Shown: piece after piece, positions 44,028-51,543 of the stretch
How the letters are laid out: the number at the start of each line of letters is the position of its first letter
Numbering within the stretch: position 1 is the first letter of the stretch
Assembly: GCF_014982975.1 (NCBI RefSeq)
Contig: NZ_JADCKL010000001.1
Location: 310,001 to 374,000 of the forward strand
DNA from: Claveliimonas monacensis
GTDB taxonomy: Bacteria; Bacillota; Clostridia; Lachnospirales; Lachnospiraceae
Length of the DNA stretch: 64,000 nucleotides
Direction of reading: 5' to 3'
Program-made: the position numbers and the translations under genes
Notes under the pieces: model-generated
Database searches by the model: none
What the model was told of the DNA's origin: nothing
The model's input: the letters and a program-made list of their open reading frames with translations, nothing else

Positions 44028-45503
44028 TTGGTTAATATTATTGTAGAACTTTCAAAATATCTGATCATTATACTGATCATCATGTACACATACCTGTGCT
44101 TCACAATATTTGGCTACCATGATATGCAGAAGAAGCAGGAGATGCTGCGCAGGCAGAACATCCTCATGTTCCTTTTTCATCTCATCGCATTCCTGGTCCT
44201 GTACCTGGAGATGGATGATATCCGGATCGCAGGGCTGTATCTGGCCCAGGTTTTGCTTTTTGCTATGACGATCTTTTTATACACGAAGATCTACCCGAGA
44301 GTATCCCGGCTTGTGGTCAACAATATGTGCATGCTCCTGTGCATCGGGCTTGTGATGCTGACCCGGCTTGACTACGGCACAGCCATGCGGCAGTTTGTGT
44401 TTGCGGCTGCCGGCATTGCCCTGAGTCTTATTGTTCCTGTTATTATCCGGAAAGTAAAAGGCCTTGCAAAACTGCGGAAACTGTATGCCATCGCCGGCAT
44501 GGCTTCCCTTGCCGTCGTGGCAGTGCTGGGGCAAGTCTCCTACGGAGCCAAACTGGGATTTACCATCGGCTCCATCAGCATACAGCCCTCTGAGCTTGTG
44601 AAGATCATTTTCGTATTTTACGTGGCGGCCAGCCTGAAGGAGTCTACCGAGTTTAAAAATGTGGTGGTGACTACTATGATCGCTGCCCTCCATGTTCTGA
44701 TCCTTGTCGTTTCCACAGATCTGGGGGCTGCCCTCATTATTTTTGTCGTGTATCTGGTCATGCTGTACGTGGCTACAAGGCAGCCCCTTTATATGCTGGC
44801 CGGTATCGGCGCCGGGGCCTGTGCGTCGGTGGCAGGGTACTATCTGTTCTCCCATGTACAGACCCGTGTCAATGTGTGGAGAGATCCCTTTGCAACCTAC
44901 GACAGCGGCGGCTACCAGGTAGCTCAGTCTCTGTTCGCCATCGGAACCGGCAGCTGGTTCGGCATGGGGCTGTGCCAGGGATCACCGGAGAGCATCCCGG
45001 TGCGGGACTCAGACTTTATCTTTTCAGCCATCGCGGAGGAGCTGGGGCTTATTTTTGCCCTCTGTCTCATCCTTATATTTGTGAGCTGCTATATCATGTT
45101 CCTGAACATTGCCATGCAGCTCCACAATCAGTTCTATAAGCTGGTGGCGCTGGGACTTGGAACCTGCTACATCTTTCAGGTATTTCTGAATATAGGCGGC
45201 GTGATCAAATTCATTCCGTCCACCGGCGTGACCCTTCCCCTTGTCAGCTACGGGGGAAGCTCCATGATCAGCACACTGATCATGTTCGCGATCATCCAGG
45301 GACTTTACATCTTAAGAGAGGACGAGGAAGAAAGCATTGAAAGAAGAAAGAAAGAACAGAAGCTACGAGCTCAGAAAAGAAGAAGAACGCCAAAAGAGGC
45401 GGCAGGAGCAGGCCTCTCTGAGCCGTCAGGGCAAAAAAGAGTTAAAACAGCGGGAAAAGAAAGAAAAAAAGAAAAAGCGGGAAGTAAACAAAGAGTTCGC
45501 TAG
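44028..45503 (+). CDS. SEDS family peptidoglycan polymerase (FtsW/RodA/SpoVE)
   Basis: 491 residues with about ten membrane helices. Family motifs: SIQPSELVKI, DLGAALIIF, and the C-terminal GVTLPLVSYGGSSM. It polymerises lipid II with a class B PBP, here encoded by the next gene. The N-terminus is longer than in B. subtilis FtsW. The likely start is TTG at 44028, since nothing upstream in frame has a ribosome site and the U32 gene ends at 44019. The last 55 or so residues are Lys/Arg/Glu-rich and are encoded by DNA that also encodes the start of the PBP in another frame. Confidence 0.9.
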   Translation: MVNIIVELSKYLIIILIIMYTYLCFTIFGYHDMQKKQEMLRRQNILMFLFHLIAFLVLYLEMDDIRIAGLYLAQVLLFAMTIFLYTKIYPRVSRLVVNNMCMLLCIGLVMLTRLDYGTAMRQFVFAAAGIALSLIVPVIIRKVKGLAKLRKLYAIAGMASLAVVAVLGQVSYGAKLGFTIGSISIQPSELVKIIFVFYVAASLKESTEFKNVVVTTMIAALHVLILVVSTDLGAALIIFVVYLVMLYVATRQPLYMLAGIGAGACASVAGYYLFSHVQTRVNVWRDPFATYDSGGYQVAQSLFAIGTGSWFGMGLCQGSPESIPVRDSDFIFSAIAEELGLIFALCLILIFVSCYIMFLNIAMQLHNQFYKLVALGLGTCYIFQVFLNIGGVIKFIPSTGVTLPLVSYGGSSMISTLIMFAIIQGLYILREDEEESIERRKKEQKLRAQKRRRTPKEAAGAGLSEPSGQKRVKTAGKERKKEKAGSKQRVR

Positions 45504-46884
45504 AGTGACCTATGCCTTTGTAGCTCTCTTCCTTGTGCTGATGGTCTATATCGGATATTTCAACATTGTGGAGAGCAAGGATATCATCAACAGCCCCTAC
45601 AACCCAAGGCTGGACTCCATGGCAGACCGGGTGGTGCGGGGGAGTATCCTTGATAAGGACGGAAATGTCCTGGCTTCCACAGAGACAGCGGAGGACGGCA
45701 GCGAATACCGCAGCTACCCCTATGGAAGTCTCTATGCCCATGTGGTAGGGTATTCCAGCCAGGGGAAATCCGGGCTGGAGTCCACAGAGAACTTTGAACT
45801 GCTCACTTCCAACGCCTTTTTCCTGGAGAAACTAAGCAATGAATTCCGGGATGAAAAGAACATAGGTGACAATGTCGTGACCACACTGGACACCAGCCTT
45901 CAGCAGGCCTCCTACAATGCCCTGGGTGACAATAAGGGGGCTGTGGTGATCTTGGAACCCACCACAGGGAAGATCCTTACCATGCTGTCCAAGCCGGACT
46001 TTGACCCCAACACAGTAGAACAGAACTGGGACGCTTTAAACAGCGACCCGGACAGCAGTCTTCTGAACCGCGCTATCCAGGGGCAGTACGCCCCTGGATC
46101 CACCTTCAAGATCGTGACGGCTCTGGAATATATCCGGGAACATGCAGACTATGACAGCTATGTCTACACATGCAATGGTTCCATCACCTCCGATGGTGTG
46201 ACCATTCCCTGCGCCGGCGGGCAGGTTCACGGGACGGTCAGCCTGGCAGACTCCTTTGCCTACTCCTGCAACTCATCCTTCTGTAACATCGGACTTTCGC
46301 TGGATATTTCCGGCTACCGGGACACAGCCGGAGACCTGCTCTTTAACAAAGCCCTTCCAGGCAACGACATCTCCCCGGTCAAGAGCAGCTTTTCCCTGGA
46401 CGGGAACGCCTCCTCCTCAGAAAGGATGATGACAGCCATGGGGCAGGGGGAGACTCAGGTCAGCCCCTATCATATGGCGCTCATCACTTCCGCCATTGCA
46501 AACGGCGGCAATCTGATGCGCCCTTACCTGGTGGAGCAGGTGACGAACTATACAGGTTCCATCGTCCGTGAGGTCTCCCCTGACAGCTATGGATCCCTTA
46601 TGACATCCCAGGAAGCGGCACAGCTGAAGTCATACATGCAGAATGTGACAGACTACGGCACAGGTTCCGTCTTTTCCGGAGCAGGCTACAGTGTGGCCGG
46701 CAAGACCGGGACGGCTGAGTACGCGGACGGCGACTCTTCCAAAAACCACTCCTGGTTCGTCGGATTTACAGATGTGGACAATCCAAGCCTTGCCATCTGC
46801 GTGATTGTGGAACAGTCTGACGGCGGTACAAGAGCAGTAGATGTTGCAAAAGAGATCCTGGACAGTTATTATTATAATCAGTAG
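45337..46884 (+). CDS. Class B penicillin-binding protein (PbpA-like)
   Basis: 515 residues. A basic cytoplasmic start (about 50 residues) leads to one membrane helix (AFVALFLVLMVYIGYFNI), a short pedestal and the transpeptidase domain: STFK with nucleophile S255, SCNSS (SxN), and KTGTAEY. It forms the SEDS-PBP pair with the preceding gene and crosslinks the glycan strands it makes. The start is uncertain. The open frame begins at TTG 45337, six bases after AGGAAG and 167 bases inside the SEDS gene. A GTG at 45505, just after that gene's stop, would give a protein starting at the helix. Confidence 0.9.
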   Translation: MKEERKNRSYELRKEEERQKRRQEQASLSRQGKKELKQREKKEKKKKREVNKEFARVTYAFVALFLVLMVYIGYFNIVESKDIINSPYNPRLDSMADRVVRGSILDKDGNVLASTETAEDGSEYRSYPYGSLYAHVVGYSSQGKSGLESTENFELLTSNAFFLEKLSNEFRDEKNIGDNVVTTLDTSLQQASYNALGDNKGAVVILEPTTGKILTMLSKPDFDPNTVEQNWDALNSDPDSSLLNRAIQGQYAPGSTFKIVTALEYIREHADYDSYVYTCNGSITSDGVTIPCAGGQVHGTVSLADSFAYSCNSSFCNIGLSLDISGYRDTAGDLLFNKALPGNDISPVKSSFSLDGNASSSERMMTAMGQGETQVSPYHMALITSAIANGGNLMRPYLVEQVTNYTGSIVREVSPDSYGSLMTSQEAAQLKSYMQNVTDYGTGSVFSGAGYSVAGKTGTAEYADGDSSKNHSWFVGFTDVDNPSLAICVIVEQSDGGTRAVDVAKEILDSYYYNQ

Positions 46885-46937
46885 CAGATCTGTGGAACCG
46901 TACCGGCTCGCAGATTGTATAAAGAGGACTTGTCGTT

Positions 46938-47261
46938 ATGAAATTTGCAAAGCGTCTGTATCTGTCAGAGGGATTGGAAAAGAAGAAGGAGAAGGTGATC
47001 CGCCGTCTGCGCCGGGGAAAACTCCAGGTGCCGGTGTATCTGGTCGCCCTGTGCAACTATGGCCAGGAGCGTATGGAGATCCTTTCCTCCGCAGAACTTC
47101 TGCAGAAAGGTTACCCCTCTGAGGGACTTTTTATCGCAGGTATCGCCAGTGACTATGATGAAGCCCTGGAACTTGTCAGACAGATCACCCAGGAGACGAT
47201 AGAGACAAACATGGGGACAGATGTCTGCGGCTACATACACTACAGGGAACAGGAAAAGTAA
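46938..47261 (+). CDS. Conserved-looking small protein, function unknown
   Basis: 107 residues, soluble, with a basic N-terminus (KKKEKVIRRLRRGK) and an alpha/beta-looking middle (LQVPVYLVALCNYGQERMEI). I do not recognise the family. The ATG has AAAGAGG upstream, and the gene ends one base before the DUF2953 gene starts, so translation is coupled. The position between a cell-wall PBP and sporulation genes gives no firm clue. Confidence 0.6.
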   Translation: MKFAKRLYLSEGLEKKKEKVIRRLRRGKLQVPVYLVALCNYGQERMEILSSAELLQKGYPSEGLFIAGIASDYDEALELVRQITQETIETNMGTDVCGYIHYREQEK

Positions 47262-47262
47262 T

Positions 47263-48276
47263 ATGCTTCATATTTTATTGTTGATCTTAAAAATTGCAGG
47301 CGTCATATTAGCCGTCATACTGGGCATACTCCTATTAGTGCTATGTATCATTCTCTTTGTCCCTTTCTGCTATCAGGGGGCGGCAAAATGGGATGCAGGC
47401 AAAAAGGATTTCAAAGCCCAGGGACGGGTCACCTGGCTGCTCGGCCTGCTCGAGATACGGTTTGCATTCAAGGACGGCAGATCTTCTGTGAGGGGCAGGA
47501 TCGCCTGGAAAAAGCTTGGCAGCTTCCGCACAGACAGTCAGGAAGAGGAGCCGGCACTTTCCCGGGCACCGGAGCCGGAAAAGAGTACGGATGAAGTTCG
47601 ACCGCAGAAGGAGGAAGAGCATGGAGAAGAACATGAAGAAAAACATGAAAAAGATCCGCAGAAGACTGAGACAATTGAAGAAGCGCCAGCAGCATCTGCG
47701 CCAGCTGAGAAGACAACTGAAACTTCTCGTGAAGCGCTTGAAGAAACTTATGCGCGGAGCAAAGAAACACGGGCCGGCGATGAAGAGGAGCACCATAAGA
47801 TCCGCGAAGCGCTTGAAAAAATATGCCGGCGGCTTCAGCAGGTCATTCAAAAGATAAAATGTACTTTTCGCAAGATCTGTGATAAAATAGACCTGTTCAT
47901 GGAAAAGAAAGAGCAGGTATCAGATTTTTTAAGTGACGAGATCCATAAAAAGGCATTCTATATTACAAAAAAGGAAGTCATCCGGCTTCTCGTACATGTC
48001 CTTCCCAGGCATTTCAAACTTTCTCTGCGCTTTGGATTTGAGGATCCCTATCACACAGGGCAGCTGCTGGCAGGGATCGCGGTATTCTATCCTTTTCTGC
48101 CTGGAGAAGTACGCATCTCTCCCGACTTTGAGGAACGGATCTTTCAGGGCGCGGCGAAACTGGAGGGACGGCTTTATACAGCCAGTCTCGTCTTTGCGGT
48201 TTTCCAGCTGATCCGGCGCCGGGCAGTGCGGGAGACTTTCCGGGATATACGGGGATTGCTGCATGCGGAAGCATAA
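47263..48276 (+). CDS. DUF2953 protein with His/Glu-rich linker
   Basis: 337 residues. N-terminal hydrophobic stretch (about 4-34), then a DUF2953 fold split by a low-complexity acidic linker (about residues 105-190) containing EEEHGEEHEEKHEKDPQK. The conserved C-terminal part follows (YITKKEVIRLLVHVLPRHFK, RFGFEDPYHTGQLLAGIAVF). B. subtilis YtfI is the same family and sits next to GerW/YtfJ, as here. The biochemical role is unknown. Confidence 0.85.
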   Translation: MLHILLLILKIAGVILAVILGILLLVLCIILFVPFCYQGAAKWDAGKKDFKAQGRVTWLLGLLEIRFAFKDGRSSVRGRIAWKKLGSFRTDSQEEEPALSRAPEPEKSTDEVRPQKEEEHGEEHEEKHEKDPQKTETIEEAPAASAPAEKTTETSREALEETYARSKETRAGDEEEHHKIREALEKICRRLQQVIQKIKCTFRKICDKIDLFMEKKEQVSDFLSDEIHKKAFYITKKEVIRLLVHVLPRHFKLSLRFGFEDPYHTGQLLAGIAVFYPFLPGEVRISPDFEERIFQGAAKLEGRLYTASLVFAVFQLIRRRAVRETFRDIRGLLHAEA

Positions 48277-48297
48277 GAACATAGGAGGTTAACTAAT

Positions 48298-48708
48298 ATG
48301 GCTGACAATAATTTTAAAGGGACTGTGGAAGCTCTGTTTCAGGGGATGGACGCTGTCATTTCTTCCAGGACGGTGGTAGGAGACGCCATCCATATCAACG
48401 ACACCATCATTCTTCCCCTCGTGGATGTGTCCTTTGCCGTTGGGGCCGGCGCCTTTAACGGGGACAAAAGCGGCGAGAAAAAAGAGAAAGGTGCAGGTGG
48501 TCTGGGCGGCAAGATGACTCCCAGCGCTGTCCTTGTCATCCAGAATGGCACGACGCGTCTTGTAAATATCAAGAACCAGGATACCATCACCAAAATCCTG
48601 GACATGGTTCCGGATGTGCTGGACCGTTTCACTTCCAAAGGAAATGGCAAGATGTCCGAGGAGGACCTGAACGATATTCTGGACGAAGCAGAAGAGGAGA
48701 AAAAGTAA
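48298..48708 (+). CDS. gerW: GerW/YtfJ family sporulation protein
   Basis: 136 residues. Typical segments: GMDAVISSRTVVGDAI near the start, IILPLVDVSFAVGAGAF, and GKMTPSAVLVIQNG. GerW is needed for efficient germination of Bacillus spores with some germinants. AGGAGG before the ATG. It follows the DUF2953 gene by 21 bases, as in Bacillus. Confidence 0.93.
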   Translation: MADNNFKGTVEALFQGMDAVISSRTVVGDAIHINDTIILPLVDVSFAVGAGAFNGDKSGEKKEKGAGGLGGKMTPSAVLVIQNGTTRLVNIKNQDTITKILDMVPDVLDRFTSKGNGKMSEEDLNDILDEAEEEKK

Positions 48709-48782
48709 GAACTGTAAGTTCTGCCCGGCTGCGGCAAGACATAAGATAGAAAGAAGAAACCCTGTGCGGGGGAGATGTCTTT

Positions 48783-48935
48783 ATGAAACGGGTAGCCGGC
48801 TTTGCCTTATTTTGGATCGCAGTTGGGGTTCTGATCAGCATCTGGCTTCCCAACTTGTTTGTGGAAGTCCTCTGTATTATCCTTTGTCTTCTGATTGCAT
48901 ATGAACTGTTTTTCTGCTGCAAAGATGACAAGTGA
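48783..48935 (+). CDS. 50-residue hydrophobic membrane protein
   Basis: Complete small frame, with GGGGGAG ten bases before the ATG. Two hydrophobic stretches (about 5-22 and 25-44) joined by a short turn with Pro and Asn, and a polar end CCKDDK. No family recognised. It lies in the 340-base gap between gerW and rpmB and may belong to the gerW operon. Confidence 0.55.
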   Translation: MKRVAGFALFWIAVGVLISIWLPNLFVEVLCIILCLLIAYELFFCCKDDK

Positions 48936-48965
48936 GAAATATTTTTGAAAATCAGAAAGAAATGC

Positions 48966-48994
48966 TTGCATTTTAGAACTTCTTCTGATAGAAT
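48966..48994 (+). promoter_or_regulatory. Promoter of rpmB
   Basis: TTGCAT (48966-48971), 17 bases, TAGAAT (48989-48994). Confidence 0.6.
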
Positions 48995-49048
48995 GTGATT
49001 GTTGCGAGTCTGGAGAACAGACTATTATGAGCGTTAGGAGGTGCAGTC

Positions 49049-49234
49049 ATGGCGAAATGTGCTATTTGCGAAAAGGGTGCTCACTTTGGAAACAGTGTCA
49101 GCCACTCTCATAGAAAGACACCGAAAATGTGGAAATCAAACGTAAAATCTGTACGTGTAAAAACAGAGAGCGGAGCAAAGAGAATGTATGTATGTACTTC
49201 TTGCTTAAAATCCGGCAAAGTAGAGCGTGCTTAA
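49049..49234 (+). CDS. rpmB: Ribosomal protein bL28
   Basis: 61 residues of the large ribosomal subunit. Start MAKCAICEKGAHFGNSVSHS; four cysteines in two CxxC pairs (CAIC, CTSC), so this is the zinc-binding form. GGAGG before the ATG. Followed by a terminator, then yloU, yloV and recG as in Bacillus. Confidence 0.97.
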   Translation: MAKCAICEKGAHFGNSVSHSHRKTPKMWKSNVKSVRVKTESGAKRMYVCTSCLKSGKVERA

Positions 49235-49253
49235 TCAGCGAGTGAGAAAAGAG

Positions 49254-49295
49254 GGCTAATTTCCCTATACAGACATGGGAAGTTAGTCTTTTTTT
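49254..49295 (+). terminator. Terminator of rpmB
   Basis: GGCTAATTTCCC (49254-49265) and GGGAAGTTAGTC (49277-49288) form a 12-bp stem with two G-U pairs, then seven T. Confidence 0.85.
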
Positions 49296-49296
49296 G

Positions 49297-49325
49297 TTGT
49301 AAAACAATGGAAAACAGAGTATAAT
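49297..49325 (+). promoter_or_regulatory. Promoter of yloU-yloV
   Basis: TTGTAA (49297-49302), 17 bases, TATAAT (49320-49325), immediately after the rpmB terminator. Confidence 0.65.
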
Positions 49326-49382
49326 ACCTTTGTTAAGCAGACTTATATCAAAGTATGAAAATAGAGCATTGGAGGGAACTAT

Positions 49383-49742
49383 ATGAAGGGAAGCATGAGC
49401 ACAGATCTTGGTATCATCACAGTAAATCCTGAAGTAATCGCAAAATATGCGGGTACTGTTGCCGTTGAGTGCTTCGGCATTGTCGGCATGGCAGCGGTCA
49501 ACGTGAAGGATGGCCTTGTCAGACTTCTGAAAAAAGACAGTCTCACTCACGGCATCCAGGTGACCATATCAGAGGATAACCGGATCACCATTGATTTCCA
49601 TGTGATCGTGTCCTACGGTGTCAGCATTTCCGCTGTCACGGACAATCTGATCAGCAATGTAAAATACAAAGTGGAAGAATTTTCCGGCATGCCGGTGGAT
49701 AAAATCAATATCTACATCGAAGGCGTCAGAGTCATCGATTAG
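49383..49742 (+). CDS. Asp23/Gls24 family protein (YloU)
   Basis: 119 residues, the single-domain Asp23 fold (VAVECFGIVGMAAVNVKDG; DFHVIVSYGVSISAV). The exact role is unknown; paralogues are envelope-stress or membrane-associated proteins. Its invariable neighbour is the FakA-like gene, which follows 17 bases later. Confidence 0.9.
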   Translation: MKGSMSTDLGIITVNPEVIAKYAGTVAVECFGIVGMAAVNVKDGLVRLLKKDSLTHGIQVTISEDNRITIDFHVIVSYGVSISAVTDNLISNVKYKVEEFSGMPVDKINIYIEGVRVID

Positions 49743-49759
49743 TTAAGGAGGACTTTTAA

Positions 49760-51445
49760 GTGGCTACAAATTCTATAAGTGTGGATATGCTCGCCAGGAT
49801 GTTTCTTGCCGGGGCGCAGAATATTGAGGCGAAAAAGGAATATATCAACGAACTCAACGTGTTTCCTGTGCCGGACGGCGATACAGGTACGAATATGTCG
49901 CTGACCATCATGGCGGCGGCAAAAGAAGTGACAGCTCTCGCTGACATGGATATGAAATCTCTGGCGAAGGCTATCTCATCTGGATCTCTTCGGGGTGCAA
50001 GGGGAAATTCCGGCGTGATCTTATCCCAGCTTCTGCGTGGCTTTACAAAGGCTCTGCGGGATGAGCAGGAGATCAATGTACAAAACCTCGCGGCAGCCTG
50101 CGAGCGTGCCAAGGACACAGCCTACAAGGCTGTCATGAAACCAAAGGAGGGGACGATCCTCACCGTTGCCAGGGGCATCGCTGAGAAGGCGAGTGAACTG
50201 GCTGAGACCACGGATGATCTGGAAGTGTTCATCCCTGCCCTGCTTGAGGAGGGAGATGCAGTCCTTGCAAAGACTCCGGACATGCTTCCGGTTCTGAAGG
50301 AGGCAGGTGTTGTGGACTCCGGCGGACAGGGACTTATGGAAGTCCTGAAGGGTGCCTACGATGCTTTCCTTGGCAAGGAGATTGATTACAGCTCTCTCGC
50401 ATCCGAGAGTGCCGGATCTGCCTTGGCCGGCCAGCAGAAAGTTTCCGCTGAGTCCGCGGCTGATATCAAGTTTGGTTACTGTACCGAATTTATCATTATG
50501 ACAGAGAAAGAGTTCACAGAGACAGATGAGCATGAATTCAAGGCTTATCTGGAGTCCATTGGCGACTCCATCGTCTGCGTGGCTGATGAGGACGTGGTGA
50601 AAGTCCATGTACACACAAATGATCCGGGACTTGCCATTCAGAAAGCCCTCACCTATGGCCAGCTCTCCCGCATGAAGATCGACAACATGCGCGAGGAACA
50701 CCAGGAGAAGCTGATCCGTGACGCTGAGAAGCTGGCAAAACAGCAGAAGGAAGCGGAGGAGAAGGCCGCTGCTGCGCAGCCCAGAAAGCCCATGGGATTC
50801 ATTACTGTCTCCATAGGCGAAGGACTCAATGAGATCTTCCGTGAACTGGGTGCTGATTACATTATTGAGGGTGGACAGACCATGAATCCGAGCACAGAGG
50901 ATATGCTCAATGCAGTGGATCATGTAAATGCGGACACAATTTTCATCCTCCCCAACAATAAAAACATTGTCCTGGCAGCCAACCAGGCCAAAGCTCTTGT
51001 GAAAGACAAGGAGATCATCGTCATCCCGACAAAGACCGTACCACAGGGGATCACAGCTATTATCAGCTTTATGCCTGAGGCCGACGGGAAGGCGAATGAG
51101 GAGGCCATGCTGGAGGCCATCGAACAGGTGAAATCCGGCCAGGTGACATACGCTGTGCGCGATACAAAGATCGACGACAAGGAGATCCATGAAGGCGATA
51201 TCATGGGCATCGGCGATGCGGGTATCATTGCTGTAGGTACGCAGATCGAGGAGACCGCACGGCAGATGCTGGATCAGCTGGTAGATGAGGACTCTGAGCT
51301 TATCAGTCTGTATTACGGCGAGGAAGTGAAAGAGGAGGAAGCGCAGCGCTTTGTGGCTGAGATCGAAGAAAAATATCCGGACGTGGATGTGGATGCACAT
51401 TACGGCGGACAGCCCATCTATTATTATGTGCTGGCTGTAGAATAG
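49760..51445 (+). CDS. FakA-like fatty acid kinase (YloV, DAK2 domain)
   Basis: 561 residues. The N-terminal DAK2/DhaL nucleotide-binding domain has NVFPVPDGDTGTNMSLT, with the Mg-binding aspartates, and SGSLRGARGNSGVILSQ. A middle domain is followed by a C-terminal DegV-like region (PMGFITVSIGEGLNEIF). With a FakB/DegV partner it phosphorylates exogenous fatty acids for phospholipid synthesis; a DegV candidate is at 15833. GTG start after AAGGAGG. Confidence 0.9.
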   Translation: MATNSISVDMLARMFLAGAQNIEAKKEYINELNVFPVPDGDTGTNMSLTIMAAAKEVTALADMDMKSLAKAISSGSLRGARGNSGVILSQLLRGFTKALRDEQEINVQNLAAACERAKDTAYKAVMKPKEGTILTVARGIAEKASELAETTDDLEVFIPALLEEGDAVLAKTPDMLPVLKEAGVVDSGGQGLMEVLKGAYDAFLGKEIDYSSLASESAGSALAGQQKVSAESAADIKFGYCTEFIIMTEKEFTETDEHEFKAYLESIGDSIVCVADEDVVKVHVHTNDPGLAIQKALTYGQLSRMKIDNMREEHQEKLIRDAEKLAKQQKEAEEKAAAAQPRKPMGFITVSIGEGLNEIFRELGADYIIEGGQTMNPSTEDMLNAVDHVNADTIFILPNNKNIVLAANQAKALVKDKEIIVIPTKTVPQGITAIISFMPEADGKANEEAMLEAIEQVKSGQVTYAVRDTKIDDKEIHEGDIMGIGDAGIIAVGTQIEETARQMLDQLVDEDSELISLYYGEEVKEEEAQRFVAEIEEKYPDVDVDAHYGGQPIYYYVLAVE

Positions 51446-51470
51446 ATCCAAAGGATACGTTATAGCAGGG

Positions 51471-51505
51471 AATAGCAGGCATTGGTTTTGCCTGTTATTT
51501 CTTTT
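51471..51505 (+). terminator. Terminator after the FakA-like gene
   Basis: AATAGCAGGCA (51471-51481) and TGCCTGTTATT (51489-51499), 11 pairs with one G-U, then TCTTTTG. Confidence 0.75.
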
Positions 51506-51543
51506 GTCCGGAAAAATCAGATAGTAAAGCAGGAGATTGTCGT

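Noticed and set aside
47516-47857. A very basic 113-residue frame overlapping the DUF2953 gene
   Set aside because: It is the frame-shifted shadow of Glu/Lys-rich codons (GAR read as ARG). It has no ribosome site, and the DUF2953 frame continues on both sides.
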